Shown here: positions 53,364 through 61,732 of the stretch, in pieces
How the letters are laid out: the number at the start of each line of letters is the position of its first letter
Numbering within the stretch: the first letter of the stretch is position 1
From: Deltaproteobacteria bacterium HGW-Deltaproteobacteria-2
GTDB taxonomy: Bacteria > Desulfobacterota > Syntrophia > Syntrophales > Smithellaceae
Assembly: GCA_002840505.1 (NCBI GenBank)
Contig: PHBC01000002.1
Span: 180,316-244,315 of the forward strand
DNA length: 64,000 nt
Direction of reading: 5' to 3'
Made by a program: the position numbers and the translations under genes
Notes under the pieces: model-generated
Databases searched by the model: none
Told to the model about the DNA's origin: nothing
Seen by the model: only the letters and a program-made list of their open reading frames with translations

Positions 53364-53996
53364 TTAATATACAGGCTTAATGTTTGAAAGTTTGTTCTTT
53401 TTAAGCCAGTTATAAAGATTCGGCTGCGTTGTCTTATACTTCTTCGCGATATAGATTTGCGTAGACCCATTTTTAAGCAATGAAATGATTTCTTCCCTGT
53501 AAACATCGAGTTTTGACTTTCCCGAACCTCTGGGTCTTCCTAATAGCTTTCCGTTTGCCTTCGCCGCTTTTAAAGCTTCTATTGTTCGTTTGCTTATAAG
53601 ATCTCTCTGAATTTCTGCTGCAATGCTAAAAATTTTTGATTGTATGCTGCCGTTTAGTTCCCAACCATTTTTGACATCATAAATTGCTATATTCTTTTCT
53701 TTGGCAACCGCAAGTATCTCCATCACCTCCAGCATCGACCTTCCTAATCTTGACAATTCCGGAACGATTAATTTATCACCACTACCAAGCTCATCAATAA
53801 TGTTCTTGATTTGGCGCTTTCTCCAAGGTATTTTCCCGACAATTATTTCTTCAACAAAATTTATCTTCCCCATATCCCTATCGTTGGCAAATTTCAGAAT
53901 ATCAGATTTGCTCTTTTTTGTGTCCGGATCAGCAGTAGAGACCCTTAGATAAGCAAAAGTTTTATTCATTGTTTCTAGCTGAACTTTCTTGTTCAT
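53364..53996 (-). CDS. Serine recombinase (resolvase/invertase family)
   Basis: 210 residues. The N-terminal catalytic domain has FAYLRVSTAD (nucleophile Ser at about 19), IVPELSRLGRSMLEV, then the E-helix region IAAEIQRDLISKRTIEALKAAKANG and LLGRPRGSGKSKLD. The C-terminal HTH contains GSTQIYIAKKYKTTQPNLYNW. Such enzymes resolve or invert DNA at short sites. It sits in an AT-rich island between the lipoprotein and miaA, probably a mobile-element remnant. No transposase is beside it. Start: the ATG at 53996 has GAGAG 6 bases upstream; an in-frame ATG follows at 53969. Confidence 0.88.
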   Translation of the reverse strand: MNKKVQLETMNKTFAYLRVSTADPDTKKSKSDILKFANDRDMGKINFVEEIIVGKIPWRKRQIKNIIDELGSGDKLIVPELSRLGRSMLEVMEILAVAKEKNIAIYDVKNGWELNGSIQSKIFSIAAEIQRDLISKRTIEALKAAKANGKLLGRPRGSGKSKLDVYREEIISLLKNGSTQIYIAKKYKTTQPNLYNWLKKNKLSNIKPVY

Positions 53997-54216
53997 AATT
54001 TGCTCTCTTCCATTATTATAAATGTAAATATTGTTATTAATTATTATATTTATAAATATATGTCAATAGTTTTATTTATAATATATGATATTAATAAAAC
54101 AGCTTTGTATTTATATTACTAATAAATACAATATTCGTAGGGATATAGAAAACAAAACTGACGGGATTATTGATTCTCTTGATAAGTTAATACTTGGAAG
54201 TAAGTAAAATTTGAGA

Positions 54217-55149
54217 TTAAACCATTTTACTTTCCTTCAAGAAATTTCTCACATTTTTCCTGATTTCTTCGAATGAATTAGAATTATACCATTTGATTTC
54301 CTTGTCGGCGGCAAACCATGTCATTTGACGCCGGGCGTATTGCCAGGTATCACGTTTGATTAAATCTACGCAACGTTGCCAATCATACTTATTGTGCAGA
54401 AATCCGATGCTTTGCTTATAGCCCAGTGATTGCAGCGGTTTCATATTTTCCTTGTATCCCATAGCTAAAACTTTTTTAACTTCATCCAGCAGTCCATCGG
54501 CAACCATTTTATCCGTGCGTATTTCAATTCTCTGCTTTAATGCTTGACGATCAACTTGCAGACCGATTTTATAAGTCTTGAAAGGAGTATCGGAAAAGGA
54601 ATGCTTTTTTTGTTTGACTGTAATTGATTCTCCGGTTTGTTCCAATACTTCCAGCGCCCGGATTACTCTTACCGAATCATTGGGATTAATTTGAGCGGCA
54701 GCGACAGCATCTCGTTGCAGCAATAAGTCATAAATATATTTTTTCCCCTGAGTGTCGCGCAGCTGGCGATAATGATTTCTGATATTTTCATCCACGTCCG
54801 GCGTATCAATAATTCCTTTGAGCAGCGCTCTGATGTAAAGCCCCGTCCCTCCCACAACAAAAACGAGTTTCCCCTTCCCTGCCAATTCAGGAATAATAGC
54901 TCGCGCTTGTTCGGCAAATAAAGCGGCGTTAAATTCTTCATCCGGATTAACAACGTCTATTAAGTGATGTTTGATTCCTTTTCTCTCATCCACTGTTGGT
55001 TTTGCCGTTCCGATATCCAGATAGCGGTAAACCTGCATTGAATCGGCGCTGATGATTTCGCCGCCGAACTCCAACGCCAGATTGACGGCCAATTCGGTTT
55101 TTCCTGTAGCGGTCGGCGAATTGATTATAACCAGCGGCAGCTTTTCCAT
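54217..55149 (-). CDS. miaA: tRNA dimethylallyltransferase
   Basis: 310 residues. P-loop INSPTATGKTELAVNLA is near 8-24, ISADSMQVYRYLDIGTAKP binds the substrate pyrophosphate region, and GGTGLYIRALLKG and QYARRQMTWF complete the family blocks. It prenylates A37 of tRNAs reading UNN codons. It is 9 bases downstream of mutL, the common mutL-miaA pair. Confidence 0.97.
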   Translation of the reverse strand: MEKLPLVIINSPTATGKTELAVNLALEFGGEIISADSMQVYRYLDIGTAKPTVDERKGIKHHLIDVVNPDEEFNAALFAEQARAIIPELAGKGKLVFVVGGTGLYIRALLKGIIDTPDVDENIRNHYRQLRDTQGKKYIYDLLLQRDAVAAAQINPNDSVRVIRALEVLEQTGESITVKQKKHSFSDTPFKTYKIGLQVDRQALKQRIEIRTDKMVADGLLDEVKKVLAMGYKENMKPLQSLGYKQSIGFLHNKYDWQRCVDLIKRDTWQYARRQMTWFAADKEIKWYNSNSFEEIRKNVRNFLKESKMV

Positions 55150-55158
55150 CTTCGATCT

Positions 55159-56952
55159 TTACTTCCTTTTAAACATTCTTTCGATTTCGCTTAAGGAAAA
55201 GTTGATGGTGATGGGACGTCCGTGGGGACAGGTCAGATTAAAAGGCGTTGCTTCCAGTTCGCGGCACAAAGCGGCAACTTCTTCGCGGGAAAGAACCCGG
55301 TTGGCCTTGATCGCCGCCTTGCAGGCCAGCGATGCAAGAATCTTTTCTCTTCTTTCCTGCAAGGAAGGGGTCTGGTTCTGATCGTTCAATTGATCGGCAA
55401 TATCGGAAATCATCTCACTGATTTTAACCTGCGACAAAGTCGCCGGAACCGCTTTCACCGCAATCGCGTCGCGGCCGAAGATTTCGATTTCCAGACCGAT
55501 CTCCCGCAAAAAATCAACGTGATCGGAAAACAACGTAATCTGTCCCGGTGTCAGGTTGACGATTTCCGGCATCAGCAGCGACTGGCGGAAAACCTTTCCT
55601 CCTGATGATTTCTTTAATTTCTCCAGAATGATCCGTTCATGTGCCGCGTGCTGATCAAGCAGGACGAGACCTCCGTCACCGTCGAATATCAGGTAGGTGT
55701 CGGCATACTGGCCTACATATTTCATGCCGGTAAAAGATACCGTTTCATTTGCCGGAACATCATTTCCTGCAACAGCATCTATTGATTTTTGCACAACAGG
55801 ACGTTTCAACAAATCTTCATTGATGGCCTGCTGTAAGTTCTGCCGCGAAAACTTACCGAAAGGCATGGCGGGAGATTTCTCCCGGATGGATAGCGTGGAA
55901 AAAGAAAAATCCTTCTTTTCTTTGGGAGCCAGTCGGTAAATGAAATTACCCTTTGATGTTTCGGCCTCAGCGAGATTTTGTGAGATCGTCCTGGATACCA
56001 GATCATAAACACTGCGCGCGTCCCTGAAGCGCACCTCCATCTTGGCGGGATGAACATTGACATCGACATCTTCGGGCGGCATATCCAGAAACAGCACAGC
56101 CGAAGGATAGCGCCGGGGCTCGATAATCTGCCTGTATGCCGCCAACACGGCGTGGGTCACGCTGTTGTCGCGGATAAACCGTTTGTTGACAAACAGGTAA
56201 ATACTTTTGGAATTGGACTTCGTGTATTCCGGACGCGAGATAAATCCGGTCAGTCTCATGTTGTCTCTTTGCGCGTCCACCGGAAGACAGTGCGCCGAAA
56301 AATCATCGCCCATGACCATCGAAATCCGTTTGGAGACATCATGGACTTCCGGCGCGGAAAACATTTCTTTGCCGTTGATCAACACCTTAAAACGAACTTC
56401 CGGATGAGCCAGCGCCAGGCGGGTGATGACATCCAGACACGCACCCTGCTCCGTAGCCTCCGTTTTTAAAAATTTTCTGCGGGCGGGAACATTGGCGAAT
56501 ATTTTTGATATAGATATCTGCGTACCTTCAGGGCATCCCGCCGGCGCCACTTCCTTTATCGCGCCTGCTTCCAGCGTTACTTTGGTGCCGGATAAATCAT
56601 TCCTGCGCCTCGTTAATAATTCCACTCTGGCCACGGAAGCGATGCTGGGCATTGCCTCGCCGCGGAAACCGAATGAAAGCACGGAGAAAATATCTTCAAA
56701 GTGATAAATCTTGCTGGTGGCGTGTCTTTCAAAAACCAGCGGAACATCCTCGTGCTCGATACCCGAACCGTTATCAATCACTCTGATGGACTGACAGCCG
56801 CCCTTTTCCAACTCCATCCTGATATCTGTGGCTCCGGCATCAATGGAGTTTTCCAGCAATTCCTTGACGATGGAAGCTGGGCGTTCCACGACTTCACCGG
56901 CGGCAATCTTATTGGCTATTTCTTCGGATAATACGACAATGCGCTTTGACAA
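55159..56952 (-). CDS. mutL: DNA mismatch repair protein MutL
   Basis: About 597 residues. The GHKL ATPase domain has ANKIAAGEVVERPASIVKELLENSIDAGA, IDNGSGI and GFRGEAMPSIASVA. The C-terminal domain carries the endonuclease motif DQHAAHERIILE, which fits DQHA-x2-E-x4-E, plus ACKAAI and CPHGRP. This MutL should therefore nick DNA itself, unlike the E. coli type. I prefer the TTG at 56952 (AGGGG, 8 bases upstream) over a TTG at 57021 because homologues begin near here. Confidence 0.95.
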   Translation of the reverse strand: MSKRIVVLSEEIANKIAAGEVVERPASIVKELLENSIDAGATDIRMELEKGGCQSIRVIDNGSGIEHEDVPLVFERHATSKIYHFEDIFSVLSFGFRGEAMPSIASVARVELLTRRRNDLSGTKVTLEAGAIKEVAPAGCPEGTQISISKIFANVPARRKFLKTEATEQGACLDVITRLALAHPEVRFKVLINGKEMFSAPEVHDVSKRISMVMGDDFSAHCLPVDAQRDNMRLTGFISRPEYTKSNSKSIYLFVNKRFIRDNSVTHAVLAAYRQIIEPRRYPSAVLFLDMPPEDVDVNVHPAKMEVRFRDARSVYDLVSRTISQNLAEAETSKGNFIYRLAPKEKKDFSFSTLSIREKSPAMPFGKFSRQNLQQAINEDLLKRPVVQKSIDAVAGNDVPANETVSFTGMKYVGQYADTYLIFDGDGGLVLLDQHAAHERIILEKLKKSSGGKVFRQSLLMPEIVNLTPGQITLFSDHVDFLREIGLEIEIFGRDAIAVKAVPATLSQVKISEMISDIADQLNDQNQTPSLQERREKILASLACKAAIKANRVLSREEVAALCRELEATPFNLTCPHGRPITINFSLSEIERMFKRK

Positions 56953-57028
56953 ACTTTTTTCCCCTAAGGTTGCAGTTCTCGTTACGGCCTGAACTATAAG
57001 GTTGTCGATCGTTTGTGTCAATGAAATA

Positions 57029-57067
57029 TTGACTGTGAAATATTTGGTGTGTGCTATTGTATTTCAC
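57029..57067 (+). promoter_or_regulatory. Candidate promoter and inverted repeat upstream of the SLOG gene
   Basis: TTGACT (57029-57034) is 17 bases from TGCTAT (57052-57057). An inverted repeat, GTGAAATA (57035-57042) and TATTTCAC (57060-57067), overlaps these elements, so it could be an operator. It lies between divergent mutL and the SLOG gene; the direction and regulator are unproven. Confidence 0.4.
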
Positions 57068-57209
57068 TTGAGTGTGAATTGCGTTTTTATTGGTAGAAAT
57101 CTTGCTTTTTCGAGAAACTCTAATTGATTAGCTATTAATATATTTTTTTGATATACGTTCCCCAGACAAAATATCAATAAAAATATTTGAGTTGAAGGAA
57201 GGGAAAAAC

Positions 57210-57770
57210 ATGAAAAAAGAAGATTGCATACTCTTTAGTGGCGGAGCTCAGGGAGCGGAAGCGGAATTCGGCGCAACTGCGGAGAGCTTTGGAATTGAAG
57301 AAGTAAATTTTACATTTAACGGACATAGCATTATCCGCAAACGGGGATTGCGTGTCCTCAATCACGAAGAACTGAAAAATGGCGATGTGAGTCTGGAATA
57401 TGTGTCAAAATTAATGAATCGCCGTTACACGGATAATGAGACTTTTCGAAAGATCCTTCAAAGTATCTGGTACCAGATTAACAACGGTCAGGAAACTTTT
57501 GTAATCGGCGAAATACTCGACGATAAAACTGTCAAAGGCGGCACCGGCTGGGGCGCTGAATTCAGCAAAATATGCAACAAGCCATTACATGTTTTTGACC
57601 AAAAGAAAAATAAATGGTTTGTTTGGAATAAATTGGAATGGGTGGAGAGCAAAAAAGCAGATGAGCCTGTTATCAGCCATGTTCATTTTACCGGAACAGG
57701 AACACGTTTCCTTGAAGAAAGCGGCAAAAAAGCGATCAAGGAATTATTCGAACGATCTTTTAAGAAATGA
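57210..57770 (+). CDS. SLOG-superfamily protein of unknown function
   Basis: About 186 residues. CILFSGGAQGAEAEFG at 5-20 is the Gly-rich nucleotide/ligand loop of the SLOG (LOG/DprA-like Rossmann) superfamily. A later VIGEILDDKTVKGGTGWGAEFSK and HVFDQKKNKWFVW follow the pattern of proteins annotated as uncharacterised SLOG or YpsA-like. The C-terminus includes HFTGTGTRFLEESGKKAI. The start ATG at 57210 has a strong GAAGGAAGGG; the longer TTG reading is less likely. A strong terminator follows, so it is monocistronic. Function not known. Confidence 0.75.
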   Translation: MKKEDCILFSGGAQGAEAEFGATAESFGIEEVNFTFNGHSIIRKRGLRVLNHEELKNGDVSLEYVSKLMNRRYTDNETFRKILQSIWYQINNGQETFVIGEILDDKTVKGGTGWGAEFSKICNKPLHVFDQKKNKWFVWNKLEWVESKKADEPVISHVHFTGTGTRFLEESGKKAIKELFERSFKK

Positions 57771-57811
57771 CTTGTTGATAAACTCTGAAATTTAAGGTTG
57801 GATTGTCCGAG

Positions 57812-57843
57812 CTTCCCATCATATTTTGGTGGGAAGTTTTTTT
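57812..57843 (+). terminator. Terminator after the SLOG gene
   Basis: CTTCCCA (57812-57818) pairs with TGGGAAG (57830-57836), followed by seven Ts (57837-57843). The next 205 bases up to the membrane protein gene show no recognisable gene. Confidence 0.88.
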
Positions 57844-58048
57844 ATCGTGAAACACCAATAACAAAAATAACTAAGACACGGAGACAAAATAAATGAAACA
57901 AAGTCAAGGATCGCATCCATGAAACATTATCCAGAAAATAGATATTTTAAATCGCTGATAATTTATATTGTTTATTCTTATTGTTTTCTATAAAATTTAT
58001 TGCAGTCGCTGATTAGAACTCCGGGGTGGTATTTATATTAGTGAGAAC

Positions 58049-59755
58049 ATGAAAAAATTATATGTGTTTGCATTACTGATATTGCCGGCGACACTGATTT
58101 TTACCGCCGCGCTTTTACGCCATGCCCACGGTCCCTATTGGCTGGGTTACAATTCCGACCCCGAATATCTTTATCTGATAAGTTCTCTTACCCTGGCAGA
58201 ATCCAAACAAACAGGAAATCCCGGCCATCCTGGTACAACTCTTCAAATACTGGGAGCGGCCACGCTGAAAACTTCGCATGCTCTTGGCTTTTCTGAAAAA
58301 GACAGTCTGGAATTCGCAGTTGTCAAGAATCCTGAATTTTATTTAAATACCATAAATATAATTCTTGTAACTCTTAATACAATTCTGCTGTTCATTGTTG
58401 GTTTGACAGCGTTTATATTGACTAAAAATATCTGGTTTAGTCTGTTTCTACAATTTTCACCGTTTCTTTCTAATAATATAATACTTGACGGTTTGCCTCG
58501 AATTTCACCGGAGCCTCTTCTGTTTTTTACATGTTTGTTGTTTTTAGTGATCCTGATGAAAATGATTTTCAGCAAAAATTTATCTAAATCGGCTCACTGG
58601 TATATGATAGCTCTAGCGCTGGTCTCTGGTTTTGGAATGGCTACAAAGCTAACCTTTGTTCCGTTGCTGATTATTCCCCTTGTCGTTCTGCCCAAATTAC
58701 GGAACAAGATCTGGTTTCTGTTTTTAACAGGGTTGAGTTTTGTTTTTTGGACATGGCCGGTTATTTCGCAGTATGAAACTTTATTTAACTGGTATTACAG
58801 TATCCTAACTCATACCGGCTTTTATGGAAATGGCAACCCTGGGATATTACGCCCTCCAATCTATTTCAATAACATTATAAGTCTATGTGTGTTGAATCCG
58901 TTGCTATTCCTTATCTGGTTTTTTTCTGCCGGCTTCATCCTTAGGTTCGGATTCTTTTCAGCAGGTGGCGATAAGGCAGCGAGAAAAGTTGTTTGGCAGG
59001 ATTCTTCTTTTATAATTTTAGCCGCTGTGGCAGCCGCGCAAATGTTTGCGGTTCTGATAGTTGCCAAACATCCCGCCAGCTGGTATTTGGCGCCGGCTTT
59101 TAGTCTTTCAGGATTCATGTTATTTTTAATATTTGTGTATTTAAAGAGAATTGACTATTTTAATAATGTAAACTTTAAAAAAGTTCTTTTCTTTATAGGT
59201 ATAATTTTCATTTTCAGCGGTGCATGGAGAATCGTTGAAATTAGAAATTTGTTTATGCAAAAATTACAAATAAAACAAGAATCATTAGCGGTTTATCAGA
59301 AAGTTGAAAGTAATTATAAAGATTATATTAAAATTTCCTGCCTTTTCCATCCCACTTACGGCGCTTCCTCTTCTCCGGCTAACGCGCTGGCACTTGGAGA
59401 TTTTTTTGTAAATGAAGGCCGGTATTCAGAACACCTTCGAAATATTTATGGGAACTCTTATTTTTATAATGCGCTAGATAAAACATTTTATATTTGGGCG
59501 GAGGAGTTTTCGATTGAAAAGATTATTTTAAAGGGGGATGGCAACAGGATAGTTTTCCATCTTCCTTCTCTTCGTGAAGATGGCGACAAGATAACATGCA
59601 GAAGCGGTTTGATTTTGCATTTAAGAGATGTTTTAGGAGGACAATTTGAAACTATTTATGTTCTTAAAGGTGTTACACTAAATTGGGAAAAACAATTTAT
59701 ACCGCCCTCTGTGGTACCTTTTCCAATGAGAACGCCTCAAAAACGTTGCACTTAA
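58049..59755 (+). CDS. Polytopic membrane protein, possible GT-C glycosyltransferase
   Basis: 568 residues with a first helix at 5-24, then an extracytoplasmic-facing loop with NSDPEYLYL and GNPGHPGT, and about nine or ten further hydrophobic helices up to about 410. A soluble C-terminal domain (about 415-560) follows. An acidic motif in the first loop after helix 1, as in YNSDPEY, is typical of GT-C enzymes that use polyprenyl-phosphate sugars. I cannot assign a donor or acceptor. The gene is isolated, with no RBS stronger than a short purine run. Confidence 0.55.
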   Translation: MKKLYVFALLILPATLIFTAALLRHAHGPYWLGYNSDPEYLYLISSLTLAESKQTGNPGHPGTTLQILGAATLKTSHALGFSEKDSLEFAVVKNPEFYLNTINIILVTLNTILLFIVGLTAFILTKNIWFSLFLQFSPFLSNNIILDGLPRISPEPLLFFTCLLFLVILMKMIFSKNLSKSAHWYMIALALVSGFGMATKLTFVPLLIIPLVVLPKLRNKIWFLFLTGLSFVFWTWPVISQYETLFNWYYSILTHTGFYGNGNPGILRPPIYFNNIISLCVLNPLLFLIWFFSAGFILRFGFFSAGGDKAARKVVWQDSSFIILAAVAAAQMFAVLIVAKHPASWYLAPAFSLSGFMLFLIFVYLKRIDYFNNVNFKKVLFFIGIIFIFSGAWRIVEIRNLFMQKLQIKQESLAVYQKVESNYKDYIKISCLFHPTYGASSSPANALALGDFFVNEGRYSEHLRNIYGNSYFYNALDKTFYIWAEEFSIEKIILKGDGNRIVFHLPSLREDGDKITCRSGLILHLRDVLGGQFETIYVLKGVTLNWEKQFIPPSVVPFPMRTPQKRCT

Positions 59756-59787
59756 TGAGTTACTTTTCTAATCTCAAAAGCTCCGTT

Positions 59788-59828
59788 CTTGCGCAATAAC
59801 AGTGATTGCGTAGTTCACTTATGACTCA
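59788..59828. repeat. Degenerate copy of the hairpin-mosaic unit
   Basis: Arms CGCAAT (59792-59797) and ATTGCG (59805-59810) are followed by TAGTTCAC and GACTCA. This resembles one shortened unit (hairpin, TAGTTC linker, ACTCA end) of the clusters at 6.4, 24.9 and 51.3 kb. It lies between the convergent membrane protein and rmlD genes. Confidence 0.45.
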
Positions 59829-59841
59829 AGATGAATTAATT

Positions 59842-60738
59842 TTATAATTTGCAGCTTCTCAGATAATCCTGCAGAGCGAGTTGCCACGGTTGCATTGCCT
59901 TTCCGGTTGTTTGAACAAATTTTTGCATATCCATGACACTATATGCCGGGCGTTTGGCCGGTCTTTGAAGCTGACTGGATTTAATAGGCTTCACTTCAAT
60001 TTTATCAAAACCAGATTCTTTTAAAATCTTGACAGCGAACTGATACCAACTGCAGGCTCCCCTGTTGGTTATATGAAATATTCCCTGAGCGTTTTTTTCA
60101 ATGAGCAGGGCTACCGCAGCCGCCAAATCTTTTGTATAAGTAGGCGACCCGATCTGATCATCAACTACCGATAGAGTTGATGGTTTATCTGCTTTTGCAT
60201 TTGTTCTTGCCATAGTGTCATCTATAAAGCTTTTAGACTTTGCTTTTTCCAGAATAGTCTGAACAAAATTTTTACCCTTTACTCCGTATAACCAGGAAGT
60301 ACGAATCAGCACATAATTTTCGGAAAGAGATTGCAGATATTTCTCTCCCGCTAATTTCGATTGTCCATAAACGTTAATCGGATTACATTTATCATCTTCT
60401 TTGTAAGGTTGTTTTGCTTTTCCGTTAAAAACATAATCGGTGCTGAAATGAATTACGCGGATATTTCTATCGCGGCAGTTCTCGGCAATATTCTTCACCG
60501 CTTCGGCATTGACGGCAAAGCATTCTTCTTTTGCCGTTTCACAGCCGTCAACATTGGTGAAAGCCGCGGCATTGATAACGATATCCGGCTTTGTTTCTTC
60601 TATAGCCTTTTTACATTCGCCTGCGGAAACAATATTAATTTCGTCCTTATCCATTCCAACAACTTCATGTTCCTTTGATAGTTTTGAAAGAAGATCGCTC
60701 CCCAGCATTCCTTTATGTCCCAGCAATAATATCTTCAC
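59842..60738 (-). CDS. rmlD: dTDP-4-dehydrorhamnose reductase
   Basis: 298 residues. It starts MKILLLGHKGMLGSDLL, the NAD(P) Rossmann motif with GMLG. VINAAAFTNVDGCE, STDYVFNG, the catalytic NVYGQSKLAGE (YxxxK) and DQIGSPTYTKDLA follow. It reduces dTDP-4-keto-rhamnose to dTDP-rhamnose. The segment before DDQIGSP (KSFIDDTMARTNAKADKP) is about 15 residues longer than usual. rmlA and an RmlC-like gene lie at 17 kb. It is 2 bases after truA. Confidence 0.95.
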   Translation of the reverse strand: MKILLLGHKGMLGSDLLSKLSKEHEVVGMDKDEINIVSAGECKKAIEETKPDIVINAAAFTNVDGCETAKEECFAVNAEAVKNIAENCRDRNIRVIHFSTDYVFNGKAKQPYKEDDKCNPINVYGQSKLAGEKYLQSLSENYVLIRTSWLYGVKGKNFVQTILEKAKSKSFIDDTMARTNAKADKPSTLSVVDDQIGSPTYTKDLAAAVALLIEKNAQGIFHITNRGACSWYQFAVKILKESGFDKIEVKPIKSSQLQRPAKRPAYSVMDMQKFVQTTGKAMQPWQLALQDYLRSCKL

Positions 60739-60740
60739 CT

Positions 60741-61478
60741 TTAGTATTTGACCTCCTTTAAAAACAGACCGCAGGCCGGCGCTGTAACTCCGGCAATATT
60801 TCTGTCTTTAGATTCGATAATTGCCTTCATTTCTTCCGGTTCTCTTTTACCTCTGCCAACGTCAACAAGAGTTCCAACAATATTTCGTACCATGTATTTT
60901 AAAAAGCCGTGAGATACCACTTTAATCTCGATTATTCCTTCATCGTTCTTTTTTATGTCTATATCCAAAATCGTCCGCACATGATCTTTGACTTGAGTGT
61001 TTGTTGCGCAAAAGCAGGAAAAATCATGCGTCCCTATTAAGTATTGAGTCGCTTCCCTCATTAATTCCATATTGAGGGGATAACGAACATGCCAGAAATA
61101 GTTTCTTCCCAGCGCCGGACGTAAACGCTGATTGCATATTTTATAAACATATATTTTGCTCTTAACGTCATGCTGGGCATGAAATGTATCGGGAACCTCT
61201 TCCATTTCCTTAATCACAATGTCCTTAGGTAATACACTGTTCAATCCCCTATATATGTTATCTAAAGGCAAACTGCTGTTGCTCTTAAAATGGGCGACCT
61301 GATTTAAGGCATGCACTCCGGCATCCGTTCTGCCGGAACCGATAACGGAAACCTTTTCTCCGGTTATGAGTTGTATTGATTCTTCCAATACCTCCTGGAT
61401 ACTCAACCCGTTTTCCTGCCTTTGCCATCCACAATAAGCTGTGCCGTCATATTCCACAATCATTTTAAAGTTGCGCAT
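60741..61478 (-). CDS. truA: tRNA pseudouridine synthase A
   Basis: 245 residues. The catalytic Asp is in GSGRTDAGVHALNQ near 50-60. The start FKMIVEYDGTAYCGWQRQ and the later FCATNTQVKDHVRTI and FLKYMVRNIVGTLVDVGRG are family hallmarks. It modifies uridines 38-40 of many tRNAs. It is upstream of rmlD on the same strand, with only 2 bases between them. Confidence 0.97.
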   Translation of the reverse strand: MRNFKMIVEYDGTAYCGWQRQENGLSIQEVLEESIQLITGEKVSVIGSGRTDAGVHALNQVAHFKSNSSLPLDNIYRGLNSVLPKDIVIKEMEEVPDTFHAQHDVKSKIYVYKICNQRLRPALGRNYFWHVRYPLNMELMREATQYLIGTHDFSCFCATNTQVKDHVRTILDIDIKKNDEGIIEIKVVSHGFLKYMVRNIVGTLVDVGRGKREPEEMKAIIESKDRNIAGVTAPACGLFLKEVKY

Positions 61479-61732
61479 AATTCTTCCTGAAGATATTTTC
61501 TTGTGAAGAATTTATTCTGTTTATTAAAAAAAATAAAGAAGAAGTTTTAAATTTTATTTTCCCCCAAAATAATTCCCTGATAATTTTAATCATTTTTCCT
61601 TGCCAGTTGTTCTCAAACGAGTTAGTATTACGCCAAATAAAAATAATTCTATTTAATTTTGAAGGCTTATTAATTATCGTTGTTAAATTCACATGATCCG
61701 ATGAAAAAAGATTAAGGAGATGTAGAGAATTT

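Noticed and set aside
54085..54207. Forty-codon plus-strand frame upstream of the recombinase
   Set aside because: Very AT-rich, no clear ribosome site or recognisable motif; may be a gene fragment but cannot be supported.
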